A stretch of 60,675 bases of DNA. Origin: a bacterium. Lineage in GTDB: Bacteria; Joyebacterota; Joyebacteria; Joyebacterales; Joyebacteraceae. A program made the position numbers and the translations under genes. The DNA lies in the NCBI GenBank assembly GCA_029990205.1, contig JAPEKQ010000016.1:1-60675 (forward strand). The letters are read 5' to 3'. Positions 43,896 to 53,686 of this stretch are shown here, one piece after another. The notes below the pieces were generated by a model that saw only the letters and a program-made list of their open reading frames with translations, had not been told where the DNA came from and searched no databases. The number at the start of each line of letters is the position of its first letter. Within the stretch, counting starts at the first letter, position 1.

Positions 43896-45253
43896 CGCAC
43901 TCCTCCACTCGATCGGTCGGTGTCATCGTGACGATCGGCGGCCTCCGGGCCGCCCTCCGTGTCCCCGTAGATACGCTCGTGCGCCAGTTCGGCCGTGCTG
44001 CGGATGATGGGCAATCGCACCTTGAACGACGTGCCGCTGCCCTGTTCGCTCTCCGCCGTGATCTCGCCGCCGTGATTCTCCACGATCCGCCGCGTCACCG
44101 CGAGTCCGAGCCCTGATCCCGATTTGCGCGTCGTGAAGAACGGCACGAAGAGCTTGCTCATCACGTCGCTCGGTATCCCCGGACCCGTGTCCGAGATCCG
44201 AACGATGATGTCGTCGCCCCTCTGTTCGCTCGTGACCGTGACGGTGCCCCCGTCCTGCATCGACTGGATGGCGTTGCCGATGATGTTCAGGAACGCCTGC
44301 TTGAGCTGGTTGGCGTCCCCCATCGTCACCGGCAGACCGTCCTGAAGATCGCCCACGAGCTGCGTCTGTGATGACAGAAGCCCGTGCGAGAGGAGTTTTC
44401 TGACGTCCCGCAGGATCTGATTGATATCCACGGGACGCATCACCGGCTGAAGATGCCGCTCGAGGGTCAGCTGCTCCCTGAGGATCTGTTCGAGCCGCGT
44501 AACCTCCTCAAGGATGATCCGTGTGTGCTCGCGCCGCGGATCATCGTGGTCCATGTCTTCGTGAAGCTGTCTGGCGAACCCGCCGACGGCGATGAGCGGA
44601 TTGCGGATCTCGTGCGCCACGCTCGCCGCCATCTGGCCGATGCCCGTCATCTGTTCGACCTCGCGAAGCTGCTGCTGCAGCTTCATGCGATGGGTCACGT
44701 CCTTGATGTACTGGATGGCCTGAATGGTGCGGCCGTCGCGATCCTTGACGGGGAACGTGTAGACATCGACGCCCCGACGGTGGAAGCTGCCCGAGAGTTC
44801 GAGCTGCGGTACGAGCGCCGCCTTGCCGGTTTCGAACGTGCTGTGTGCCGGACACGCCTCGCACGCGACGTCGCCGCGGCAGTAGACCTCGTAGCACGGC
44901 AGCCCGACGAGATCCTGGGGTTCACGGCCGAGAAACGCAGCCTCCGCCTTGTTGATGGCGACAACGCGGAACTCGGCGTCAACGATGATGAGCCCGTCGG
45001 TGATTCCGTCGAAGATGGCCTGCAGCTGCTGCTTGCTCTTGAAGATGTCCTGCTGCAGCTGGTCCATGTGCCTCGACCGTCCACGGCCGATGAACCACCC
45101 GGCGACCATGCCCACGACGAGCGCAACCAGTGCGCCCGTAAGGAGTACCGCCGGCGGTTCGAGCCCTGCGATCGCCATGCGCGCGACCCCTGTCCTTCCC
45201 GGGTGTGGAGTAGATGACGGAACGGATGGGCGCAGTACGCCGACACCGTTCAT
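43892..45253 (-). CDS. Membrane PAS sensor histidine kinase, first gene of the operon
   Basis: 453 residues from the ATG at 45253, chosen because a TTGACA-N17-TACCAT promoter ends 8 bases upstream, implying a leaderless message; an internal ATG at 45178 is the alternative and has only a weak ribosome site. Membrane helix at 36-57, PAS domain about 72-190, then HisKA with phospho-acceptor H214 (V-A-H-E-I-R-N-P-L) and HATPase_c with N-I-I-G-N-A, D-T-G-P-G-I-P and G-L-G-L-A-V. The PAS domain holds four cysteines, C120, C125, C131 and C134, spaced to bind a metal or iron-sulfur cluster. It probably senses a cytoplasmic or membrane-proximal signal and phosphorylates the regulator encoded next. Confidence 0.92.
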   Translation of the reverse strand: MNGVGVLRPSVPSSTPHPGRTGVARMAIAGLEPPAVLLTGALVALVVGMVAGWFIGRGRSRHMDQLQQDIFKSKQQLQAIFDGITDGLIIVDAEFRVVAINKAEAAFLGREPQDLVGLPCYEVYCRGDVACEACPAHSTFETGKAALVPQLELSGSFHRRGVDVYTFPVKDRDGRTIQAIQYIKDVTHRMKLQQQLREVEQMTGIGQMAASVAHEIRNPLIAVGGFARQLHEDMDHDDPRREHTRIILEEVTRLEQILREQLTLERHLQPVMRPVDINQILRDVRKLLSHGLLSSQTQLVGDLQDGLPVTMGDANQLKQAFLNIIGNAIQSMQDGGTVTVTSEQRGDDIIVRISDTGPGIPSDVMSKLFVPFFTTRKSGSGLGLAVTRRIVENHGGEITAESEQGSGTSFKVRLPIIRSTAELAHERIYGDTEGGPEAADRHDDTDRSSGGVR

Positions 45254-45261
45254 CGCGCGTC

Positions 45262-45290
45262 ATGGTAGCCCCACCCCCACAGGGTGTCAA
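45262..45290 (-). promoter_or_regulatory. Consensus promoter of the eleven-gene operon (leaderless)
   Basis: On the minus strand TTGACA (45285-45290), 17 bases, TACCAT (45262-45267), then 8 bases to the ATG at 45253. No Shine-Dalgarno sequence lies between. Confidence 0.75.
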
Positions 45291-45454
45291 GGCCGAACCC
45301 CCTGCATCTAGGGGACTTCCGGAGTATCTTCGTCCCCGCCGGGAGGTCGGCCGGTGCCCCCCAGCGGCGCGACGCCGCCGGCCACCGAAACCTCAGGGTG
45401 GCGGGAGCATCCAAGCTCGCGAGACGCCGGAGGCGGACGCGTCGAGATTCCGTC

Positions 45455-45484
45455 TTGACGGGACGCCGTCCAAAGCCTTAGAAG
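45455..45484 (+). promoter_or_regulatory. Weak candidate promoter of mscS
   Basis: TTGACG (45455-45460), 18 bases, TAGAAG (45479-45484). The -10 box lacks the usual last T. Confidence 0.3.
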
Positions 45485-45575
45485 TACACGACAGACGACC
45501 CAGGCGCACCGATGCCCGACCCGGTCGCAGCAATGCCCGACCCGGCACTCACGCCAGAGCAACAAGGAGACACAC

Positions 45576-46379
45576 ATGAACTGGGGGATGACCCTGCCGC
45601 ACACGAACATGACGCTTCTCCAGCTGGCGACCGCTATCGGGGTACTGGTGGTGGGCTTCCTGGTCGCTCGCATCGTCCTCGCCGTGTTCCGGCGGCAGCT
45701 CAGGCGGACCAACCTGTCCGACATCCTCATCGAGTTCCTGGCGAGGTTCTTCGGTATCCTGCTCTACGTGATCGTCATTCTCATCGTACTGAGCACGCTG
45801 GGGGTGGATGTCGGGGCCATTCTCCTGAGCCTGTCGGCCGTTGTCGGACTCGTCCTCGGATTCGGCATGCAGGAGACCTTCAACAACATCGCGGCGGGAC
45901 TCTGGATCGCCGCGCTCAGACCGATCGACATCGGCGAGGTCGTCACGATCAACGGCATCACGGGTAAGGTCAAGTCCGTCGGCATCCTCGCCACGGAGCT
46001 TGTCACCCCCGACAACGTCTACATCACCATTCCCAACGGCCAGGTCTGGGGCTCCCCCATCGTCAACGCCACCCGGATGCCGGTCCGCCGCGTCGACGTC
46101 AACGTCGGTGTGGCCTACGGCTCGAGCGTCGACCAGGCGATCGCCGTCGGGATGGAGCTGATGAAGTCGCACGCGGCCGTGCTCGACGAGCCGGCGCCGA
46201 CGTTCGTGCTGACGGAGCTCGCTGATTCATCACTCAACCTGCAGTTGAGACCGTGGGCCAACACGGACGACTACTGGGCCGTCAAGGGTGAGATCACGCA
46301 GGGCATCTACGAGGAACTGGGGAAGGCCGGCATCGAGATCCCGTTCCCGCAGCTTGACGTCCACATGGACAAGCCGTAA
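45576..46379 (+). CDS. Small-conductance mechanosensitive channel (MscS family)
   Basis: 267 residues. Three membrane segments in the first 100 residues, the last being the pore helix with the family's Gly/Ala pattern, followed by [15 protein letters not shown] and, in the cytoplasmic beta domain, [18 protein letters not shown] and I-P-N-G-Q-V-W. It releases solutes when the membrane is stretched by hypo-osmotic shock. ATG at 45576 behind AAGGAG. A gene for the large channel MscL follows by 95 bases, so both safety valves are probably made together. Confidence 0.93.
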   Translation: MNWGMTLPHTNMTLLQLATAIGVLVVGFLVARIVLAVFRRQLRRTNLSDILIEFLARFFGILLYVIVILIVLSTLGVDVGAILLSLSAVVGLVLGFGMQETFNNIAAGLWIAALRPIDIGEVVTINGITGKVKSVGILATELVTPDNVYITIPNGQVWGSPIVNATRMPVRRVDVNVGVAYGSSVDQAIAVGMELMKSHAAVLDEPAPTFVLTELADSSLNLQLRPWANTDDYWAVKGEITQGIYEELGKAGIEIPFPQLDVHMDKP

Positions 46380-46474
46380 CCGACGGAGGAGTGACACGGG
46401 AGCTACGGCGGCGAGACCGCCGGCAGCTCCGAACGAGGAGCGCGTGCGCGGCATGCCCTCACGAGGAGGAGAGG

Positions 46475-46930
46475 ATGTTCAAGGAGTTTAAGGAGTTCGC
46501 GATGCGCGGCAATGTCGTCGACATGGCGGTCGGCATCGTCATCGGCGGCGCGTTCGGCAAGATCATCGGGTCGTTCGTCACCGACGTCCTGATGCCGCCG
46601 ATCGGCATGTTGCTCGGTGGAACGGACTTCACGAACATGTACGCCGTACTCCAGGCCGGCTCGACGCCGGGACCGTACGAGTCGCTCGCCGCCGCCCAGG
46701 AAGCCGGCGCCGTGACGATGAACTACGGTCTGTTCATCAACACGATCATCAACTTCATCATCATCGCGTTCGCGATCTTCATGGTCGTCAAGGCGATGAA
46801 CAACATGAAGAAGAAGGAAGAGGAAGTCCCGGCAGCGCCGACGACGAAGGAGTGTCCGCACTGCCACACGGACATCCCGATCCCGGCGACACGGTGCCCG
46901 AACTGCACGTCCGAGCTCGGCTCGGCCTAG
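46475..46930 (+). CDS. mscL: Large-conductance mechanosensitive channel MscL with C-terminal zinc ribbon
   Basis: 151 residues. ATG at 46475 behind GAGGAGGAG; the frame is open upstream but the N-terminus [15 protein letters not shown] is that of MscL. Two membrane helices ([14 protein letters not shown], and [13 protein letters not shown]). The usual cytoplasmic helix end is followed by an added module with Cys at 127, 130, 141 and 144 (C-P-H-C, then C-P-N-C), a rubredoxin-like or double-ribbon zinc site. Such tails occur on a subset of MscL proteins but are far from universal. The pore portion looks complete, so it should be functional. Confidence 0.95.
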   Translation: MFKEFKEFAMRGNVVDMAVGIVIGGAFGKIIGSFVTDVLMPPIGMLLGGTDFTNMYAVLQAGSTPGPYESLAAAQEAGAVTMNYGLFINTIINFIIIAFAIFMVVKAMNNMKKKEEEVPAAPTTKECPHCHTDIPIPATRCPNCTSELGSA

Positions 46931-46957
46931 CGCGGTTCATCGAGACACCGAACATGA

Positions 46958-46991
46958 GCGCGCGGCGGACCGCAGTCGGCCCGCCGCGCGC
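46958..46991 (+). terminator. GC-rich hairpin after mscL
   Basis: 11-bp stem (GCGCGCGGCGG type) with a 12-base loop, then CGCTTCATT. Weak T-tract, so termination may be partial. Confidence 0.45.
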
Positions 46992-47029
46992 CGCTTCATT
47001 CAGGGGAACAACACCAGGGAGATTCCACC

Positions 47030-47887
47030 ATGCGATTGCTTCTGACGATGACGGCGGTGGCGCTGCTGACGCTTCCGGCCGCCGCTCAGTGGACCATCAC
47101 CAGCGAGAACAACCTGACGCTGACGCAGTACGCCTACAGTGACAACTGGGAAGGCGGCGAGGCAGGCGCACTGTCCTGGGCTGCGACCTCGAGCTCTGTC
47201 GCGGAGAAGCAGCTCTCCGAGATGCTCAACTCCCGCAACACGCTCAAGCTGGAGTTCGGCCAGACACACAACCAGGACGGCGAAACGCACTCCTGGGCGA
47301 AGCCCGTCAACTCGACCGACAAGATCGACTTCGAGAGCGTCTGGCGGTTCACGCTGGGCAGCTTCGTCGATCCGTTCGTCTCGGGAAGACTCGAATCGCA
47401 GTTCACCGACGAGCGCGACCCGGATGAGACACGCTACGTCAACCCGATGGTCCTCACCGAGAGCTTCGGCGTCGCGCGGATGATCATCGATGAAGAGACC
47501 CGCCAGTGGTCAACAAGGCTTGGCGGCGCGCTCAGACAGCATCTCGACAGCGGCGTCCTCAACGCCGACACCGGTGAGTTCGAGAGCGAGACGACGAGCG
47601 ACTCCGGACTCGAGTTCGTCTCCGAGTTCACCTCTCCCCTCGCCAAGGAGCGGTTGACGTTCACGAGCAAGTTCACCGCGTACCAGGCGCTCTACTACTC
47701 GGAGTCCTCGGACATCGAGGGCGACGACTGGAAGTCGCCGGACATCGATTGGGAGAACACGCTCACCGCCGGCATCACGGATTTCCTGATGGTCAATCTC
47801 AATCTGGACGCGTATTACGACAAGGAAGTCGATGACGATCCGAGGCTCAAGCAGACCCTCTCACTGGGGTTCACCTGGTCTATCTAG
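47030..47887 (+). CDS. DUF3078-like outer-membrane protein
   Basis: 285 residues. Signal peptide M-R-L-L-L-T-M-T-A-V-A-L-L-T-L-P-A-A-A. The mature protein has the layout of DUF3078 proteins of Bacteroidota: W-x-I-x-x-x-N-N-L-T-L-T-Q near the start, D-N-W-E-G-G-E, R-N-T-L-K-L-E-F-G-Q-T, D-K-I-D-F-E-S-V-W-R, and a C-terminal strand N-L-N-L-D-A-Y-Y-D, ending L-G-F-T-W-S-I. Such proteins are predicted outer-membrane barrels of unknown role, possibly solute binding. ATG at 47030 behind GGGAG. It follows mscL after a hairpin and may be partly co-transcribed. Confidence 0.8.
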   Translation: MRLLLTMTAVALLTLPAAAQWTITSENNLTLTQYAYSDNWEGGEAGALSWAATSSSVAEKQLSEMLNSRNTLKLEFGQTHNQDGETHSWAKPVNSTDKIDFESVWRFTLGSFVDPFVSGRLESQFTDERDPDETRYVNPMVLTESFGVARMIIDEETRQWSTRLGGALRQHLDSGVLNADTGEFESETTSDSGLEFVSEFTSPLAKERLTFTSKFTAYQALYYSESSDIEGDDWKSPDIDWENTLTAGITDFLMVNLNLDAYYDKEVDDDPRLKQTLSLGFTWSI

Positions 47888-47970
47888 CGGGCCTGCGGGA
47901 CTCTCGGCCGAACGGTCCTGACCCCGCGGAGACCGTAGTATTACTGGACCGGATTCAGCCTCTGGCATAC

Positions 47971-48004
47971 GACCGCGCGGGTGTTGACAGCCACCCGCGC
48001 GGTC
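47971..48004. repeat. Perfect 13-bp inverted repeat with the -35 box in its loop
   Basis: GACCGCGCGGGTG (47971-47983) and CACCCGCGCGGTC (47992-48004) enclose the 8-base loop TTGACAGC. It can act as the terminator of the gene ending at 47887, as an operator, or both. A nearby hairpin at 7254-7283 has the same design. Confidence 0.9.
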
Positions 48005-48012
48005 GGTATATT
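47984..48012 (+). promoter_or_regulatory. Consensus promoter of the LysM-M23 gene, almost leaderless
   Basis: TTGACA (47984-47989), 17 bases, TATATT (48007-48012). The ATG at 48024 comes 11 bases after the -10 box, so the leader is about 4 bases, and no Shine-Dalgarno sequence is present. Confidence 0.85.
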
Positions 48013-48023
48013 GTCTCCCTGAT

Positions 48024-49277
48024 ATGACGATCTTCAAGGACATCCGTACGCTCCGAACCGCTCGTCTCACGGCCCGGTTCGCGGAGCTTCCGGAGGGCGC
48101 ACGATTCTATTCGACGCTCTCCGCACTCGTGTTGGTCCTGGCGCTCGCCTCCGGACTCACGGTCCACAACGCCACCGACTCGGTCGATCTCGATCTCAAT
48201 CCGCGCACGCCGGTCTTCGAGCACCTCTCCCCCTGGGGACGCGTGCTCGGCTCGGAAGGCAGCGGATACCTGAAGTCGAGCTTCGACATCATCGGCGTGA
48301 CGACGCCGCTCCCGCAGGACGTATCGAGCAGTGACTACCTGGCGTCCGCCGGCGAGGACCTCGAGACGGTCGCCGCCCGCACGGGTGTGGCCCTCGACCT
48401 CCTCGCGAGCGCAAACAACGCCAGCTACGCCCGGGTTCCCAGACGCGAGACCGAGGTTCGGCTCCCGCTCCTCTACTCGCGCGACACCAGCTGGGACCGG
48501 TCGTTCGAGTTCCTCTACCCGCTCTCGACTGAGATGCCGCTCGGCGGCAACGGCAAGGCCAAGCGCGGCGCGCCCAGCATCGTGCGCCACCCGGTCGCCC
48601 GGGGCGAGTGTCTCTGGAACATCGCGAAGAAGTACCACGTCCGGATGGAAACGATCATCGGGATGAACGACCTCCCGAGCGCGCGCTACCTCCGGCCCGG
48701 GCAGATCCTCGAGATCCCGGACACGGACGGAACATACTGCACGGTCAAGCGCGGCGACACGATCTCGAGTCTGTGCAAGAAGTACGATGTGGAGCTCGCC
48801 GACGTCGTCAACGCCAACCCGGGCATCGATGTGGAAGCGCTCCAGCTCGGCCAGCGCATCTTCGTCCCGGGAACCGGGGCGCTCGAGCAGCTCTTCCGGA
48901 TGGCATGGCCGGTCTACGGACGGATCTCCGGACGCTACGGCTACCGCACGCACCCCGTCTACCGACGCCGGATGATGCACACGGGACTCGACATCGCCGC
49001 CCCGCACGGGACGCCGATCAAGTCGGCCCTCGCCGGCCGAGTCAAGTTCGCCGGCTGGAAGGGCGGCTACGGACGCACCATCATCGTCGAGCACCCCAAC
49101 GGCTACGAGACGCTCTACGGTCACTGCACGAAGCTGCTGGTCACGAAGGGGCAGACCGTGAAGCGCGGCGAGACGATCGGCAAGGTGGGAACGACCGGTG
49201 TGAGCACCGGACCGCACGTCCACTTCGAGGTCCGCGAGCACGGCAAGCGGATCAATCCCGAGAAGGTGCTCTACTAG
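48024..49277 (+). CDS. LysM-M23 family cell-wall endopeptidase
   Basis: 417 residues. One membrane segment (F-Y-S-T-L-S-A-L-V-L-V-L-A-L-A-S-G) near residue 35 places the bulk in the periplasm. Two LysM domains, about 190-235 (P-V-A-R-G-E-C-L-W-N-I-A-K-K-Y) and 240-287 (V-K-R-G-D-T-I-S-S-L-C-K-K-Y), bind peptidoglycan. The C-terminal peptidase M23 domain has zinc ligands H319 and D323 (M-H-T-G-L-D-I-A), and H398-x-H400 (H-V-H-F-E). It therefore looks active, unlike EnvC/NlpD-type homologues that have lost their ligands. It likely cleaves peptide cross-links during growth or division. Confidence 0.93.
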   Translation: MTIFKDIRTLRTARLTARFAELPEGARFYSTLSALVLVLALASGLTVHNATDSVDLDLNPRTPVFEHLSPWGRVLGSEGSGYLKSSFDIIGVTTPLPQDVSSSDYLASAGEDLETVAARTGVALDLLASANNASYARVPRRETEVRLPLLYSRDTSWDRSFEFLYPLSTEMPLGGNGKAKRGAPSIVRHPVARGECLWNIAKKYHVRMETIIGMNDLPSARYLRPGQILEIPDTDGTYCTVKRGDTISSLCKKYDVELADVVNANPGIDVEALQLGQRIFVPGTGALEQLFRMAWPVYGRISGRYGYRTHPVYRRRMMHTGLDIAAPHGTPIKSALAGRVKFAGWKGGYGRTIIVEHPNGYETLYGHCTKLLVTKGQTVKRGETIGKVGTTGVSTGPHVHFEVREHGKRINPEKVLY

Positions 49278-49400
49278 CACGCTCCGACTCTGACGACATC
49301 AAGAGAAGCCGGGGTCGCCTCGGGGCCCGCTTCCTCGTGTTCGCTTGGGCCGGGGGCCTTCGGCCCTCAGATCCCGGGTCTTCCCGGAGCCTTCGGCTCC

Positions 49401-49946
49401 TCAAAGACCGAGGTCCTTGCTGATCCCCTGCATCGCGGTGAGCGCAACGCCGAGGAACTCCTCCAGCGGAAGACCGATGGCTTCGCACGTTCGGATCCGG
49501 TCACGGTCCGCGCCTGCGGCGAACCGCTTCTCTCCGAACCGACGCATAATGAACGGTACATCGACCTCCGCAAGCTTCTTGCTGGGGTGCATCAGCGCTG
49601 CGGCGACGACCAGCCCCGTGACCGGGTCAGCCGCCACGATCGCGCGGTCCATCAACGTCTCGCATTCGACCTTGTCGCCGTGGGCCTTCACCGCATGGAT
49701 GATGTGCTCCGCCACGCCCATCTCGCCGAGCACGTCCGCGGAGACCAGAGCGTGCCGCTCAGGATCGTCCGCCGTCTCCTCGAAGTCGATGTCGTGAACG
49801 AGCCCCGCCAGCCCCCAGTCCTCCTCGTCCTCACCGAACCTCGATGCCAGACCCCGCATGACCGCCTCGGTGGCAAGCATGTGCTTGATGAGGTTCCTGT
49901 TGCGGACTCGCTGCTTGATGGCCGCGAGACCCTCTTCCCTCGTCAT
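49401..49946 (-). CDS. HD-domain phosphohydrolase
   Basis: 181 residues, cytosolic. HD superfamily, HDIG subfamily: H22 in L-I-K-H-M-L-A-T-E-A-V-M-R, H51-D52 in L-V-H-D-I-D-F-E-E-T, H65 (P-E-R-H), and D at A-A-D-P-V-T-G. These ligands bind two metals. Substrates of such proteins are nucleotides or phosphoesters, and this one is not defined. ATG at 49946 behind AAGGAG. It lies 60 bases after recG and is probably co-transcribed. Two short hairpins with CTTCGG loops lie between its stop and the convergent gene, without T-tracts. Confidence 0.88.
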   Translation of the reverse strand: MTREEGLAAIKQRVRNRNLIKHMLATEAVMRGLASRFGEDEEDWGLAGLVHDIDFEETADDPERHALVSADVLGEMGVAEHIIHAVKAHGDKVECETLMDRAIVAADPVTGLVVAAALMHPSKKLAEVDVPFIMRRFGEKRFAAGADRDRIRTCEAIGLPLEEFLGVALTAMQGISKDLGL

Positions 49947-50006
49947 GATGTCTCCTTGTGATTCGTGAGCGGCCGCGCCGGACGCCGCGTGTGCACGGCC
50001 TCTCTG

Positions 50007-52109
<2,103 letters not shown>

Positions 52110-52142
52110 CTCCTTGGGCGGGCCCTGCGCGCCGACGCCCGG

Positions 52143-52172
52143 ATTCTACGGGACACATGCCCATCCGGTCAA
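52143..52172 (-). promoter_or_regulatory. Promoter of recG
   Basis: On the minus strand TTGACC (52167-52172), 18 bases, TAGAAT (52143-52148). Confidence 0.7.
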
Positions 52173-52197
52173 CGTCGGCCGTCTTCAGGGAAACCGC

Positions 52198-52226
52198 TTG
52201 CAGAGCCACCGGTGGTGTGCTAAATT
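52198..52226 (+). promoter_or_regulatory. Promoter of rpmB
   Basis: TTGCAG (52198-52203), 17 bases, TAAATT (52221-52226); divergent from the recG promoter, 25 bases apart. Confidence 0.7.
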
Positions 52227-52260
52227 CAGGTTCTGTCTTACTCACTATGGAGGTATCACG

Positions 52261-52479
52261 ATGTCACGGAAGTGCGATATCTGCGGCAAGCACCCGCAGG
52301 TGGGCAACAACATCAGTCATGCTCACAACGTCACGAAGCGTCGCTGGCTGCCCAATCTCCAGAAGGTCCGCGTCGTGATGGACGGCACCCCGAAGCAGAT
52401 CCGCGTCTGCACGAGCTGCATCCGCTCGGGCGCCATCGACAAGTACAAGCCGACCAAGAAGACGAAGCCTGCGGCGTAG
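52261..52479 (+). CDS. rpmB: 50S ribosomal protein L28
   Basis: 72 residues. ATG at 52261 behind GGAGG; an upstream extension of the frame is not supported. Large-subunit protein needed for 70S assembly. The zinc-binding (C+) form: C5 and C8 (C-D-I-C-G-K), C50 and C53 (C-T-S-C). Other family marks: [19 protein letters not shown] and a basic tail K-K-T-K-P. It is a single-gene unit with its own promoter and a strong terminator. Confidence 0.97.
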   Translation: MSRKCDICGKHPQVGNNISHAHNVTKRRWLPNLQKVRVVMDGTPKQIRVCTSCIRSGAIDKYKPTKKTKPAA

Positions 52480-52511
52480 CTCGCCGCCGGTCGGTCTGTG
52501 AACGAAATGAG

Positions 52512-52541
52512 AAGGGGGTCTTCCGAAAGGAAGACCCCCTT
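52512..52541. terminator. Strong terminator between convergent rpmB and RsbW-like genes
   Basis: 13-bp perfect stem AAGGGGGTCTTCC/GGAAGACCCCCTT with a GAAA tetraloop; T-containing tails on both strands, so it can work both ways. Confidence 0.9.
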
Positions 52542-52577
52542 GTTCGTCACTCGATGCTCCGCCGGCCGGACCGGCTG

Positions 52578-53006
52578 CTAGACCGGCTTCAACGCCTTCG
52601 TGAGTCTGAGCGTCGTCCCGCTCCCCTCGCCCATCTCGTAGTCCATGGTGTCCATCACCTGCCGCATGATGTAGATGCCCCGTCCCGAGGTCTCCATGCA
52701 GCGCTCGGGATCCGTCGGGTCCATCACGCACGCAAGGTCGAACCCTTCGCCCTCGTCGTGCACTGTAAGCCCGAACAGCCCGGGCTCCCACTCGATGCGC
52801 ATCTTGACGGTCTTCGACGCATCGCACTTGTTGCCGTGCACGATGGCATTCGTCACCGCCTCGACGACCGCTATCGCGATCTCCATCAGCGGTCCATCGT
52901 CGAACCCCGCGAGCTGACCGTAGCGCACGGCCAACTCGTCGACACGATCCAGGACACCGAAGTCGCTTGCCAGGACGAGTTCCTCTGAACCACCAGGCTG
53001 ACTCAT
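52578..53006 (-). CDS. RsbW-like anti-sigma or switch kinase
   Basis: 142 residues, a GHKL ATPase of the RsbW/HATPase_c_2 type: N-box E-A-V-T-N-A-I-V-H-G-N, G1 box H-D-E-G-E-G-F-D and G2 box S-G-R-G-I-Y-I-M-R. Such proteins bind a sigma factor or another target and phosphorylate a serine of a STAS-domain antagonist. Its likely antagonist is encoded 24 bases upstream on the same strand. No sigma factor gene is adjacent, so the target may be elsewhere. It is the second gene of the pair and ends at the bidirectional terminator. Confidence 0.88.
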   Translation of the reverse strand: MSQPGGSEELVLASDFGVLDRVDELAVRYGQLAGFDDGPLMEIAIAVVEAVTNAIVHGNKCDASKTVKMRIEWEPGLFGLTVHDEGEGFDLACVMDPTDPERCMETSGRGIYIMRQVMDTMDYEMGEGSGTTLRLTKALKPV

Positions 53007-53030
53007 CGTCCTCCAGGATGCACCGCCGGA

Positions 53031-53366
53031 CTAGAAGGCCCCGAGGGCTTCCTCAGTCGTCGGGTGCGTGTCGAAGATGGTCAGAAGCTTCGTGATCATG
53101 AACAGACTCTGGATTCTGTCAGAGACGTGCGCCAGCTTGAGCACGCCCTCTTCACGCTGAACGCTCGTGTAGATGGCCATCAGCGTCCCGAGGCCCGTAC
53201 TGTTGATCCAGGGCACACCCTTCAGGTCGATGATGAACTTGCGCGCGCCGCTGTCGAGCAGACGCCGTATCGCGCCACGCACCTCGTCGCTCTCCGGTCC
53301 CCCGGTAAGATTCCCTGAGAGACGGATGATCGCGACCTCTCCCTCCATGTCGGTCTTGACCTTCAA
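53031..53366 (-). CDS. STAS-domain anti-anti-sigma factor
   Basis: 111 residues from a TTG at 53366 with GGGAGGT 5 bases upstream; the longer frame to 53555 lacks support. STAS fold: V-A-I-I-R-L-S-G-N-L, F-I-I-D-L-K-G-V-P-W-I-N-S-T-G-L-G-T-L, with S56 in the phosphorylation position (N-S-T-G where D-S-T-G or D-S-S-G is common). Unphosphorylated it would bind the RsbW-like protein and free its target; the cognate PP2C phosphatase is not in the window. The nearby sensor proteins at 53.7-59.8 kb are candidate inputs only by position. Confidence 0.88.
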   Translation of the reverse strand: MKVKTDMEGEVAIIRLSGNLTGGPESDEVRGAIRRLLDSGARKFIIDLKGVPWINSTGLGTLMAIYTSVQREEGVLKLAHVSDRIQSLFMITKLLTIFDTHPTTEEALGAF

Positions 53367-53686
53367 TCTACACCTCCCGCATGCGCCCCTTCGTGCAGCA
53401 CTCCCGGCGATCGTGCAACGTCCCCGGGCCGGTGTGCCGCGCATGACACCATATTCGCGGAGCTTAGCACGGCCCCCAGTTTGATGGAAGTGAAAAGCGG
53501 TCAGCGAAGGGAGAAAACCCGCCATACTGGGTGCGAACTGGTATGACTCCTGCATTGAATATCCTCCCGTTCGCGATTTCCGGATGGCACGCCGTCACAG
53601 CGTGCCTCGGGTGGTGAGTGTTCGCATCATCGTACGCTGATTTCTCACTCATGAATGCGTTCGTTGTGTTCTGCACGGTGGGGTCC
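53367..53686. other. Intergenic region between the STAS gene and the hybrid kinase
   Basis: 320 bases without a gene, between two divergent units. On the minus strand TTCCAT (53484-53489), 17 bases, TAAGCT (53461-53466) is a possible promoter of the STAS-RsbW pair. No convincing promoter was found for the hybrid kinase. The centre (53470-53570) has more A and T than its flanks. Confidence 0.45.

Larger units (their letters stand above)
45254..45575. other. Intergenic region between the divergent operon head and mscS
   Basis: 322 bases without a gene. On the minus side it holds the promoter of the kinase operon (45262-45290). On the plus side a weak promoter for mscS may lie at 45455-45484. 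A 13-bp direct repeat ATGCCCGACCCGG occurs at 45512-45524 and 45533-45545, 21 bp apart. Nothing else was recognised. Confidence 0.6.

Noticed and set aside
47955-49280. 441-codon open frame on the minus strand
   Set aside because: Antisense to the LysM-M23 gene, whose zinc ligands and LysM repeats are complete.
49350-49402. Two hairpins with CTTCGG loops as terminators of the HD gene
   Set aside because: Stems are short and no T-tract follows on either strand; they may only be stable tetraloop hairpins.
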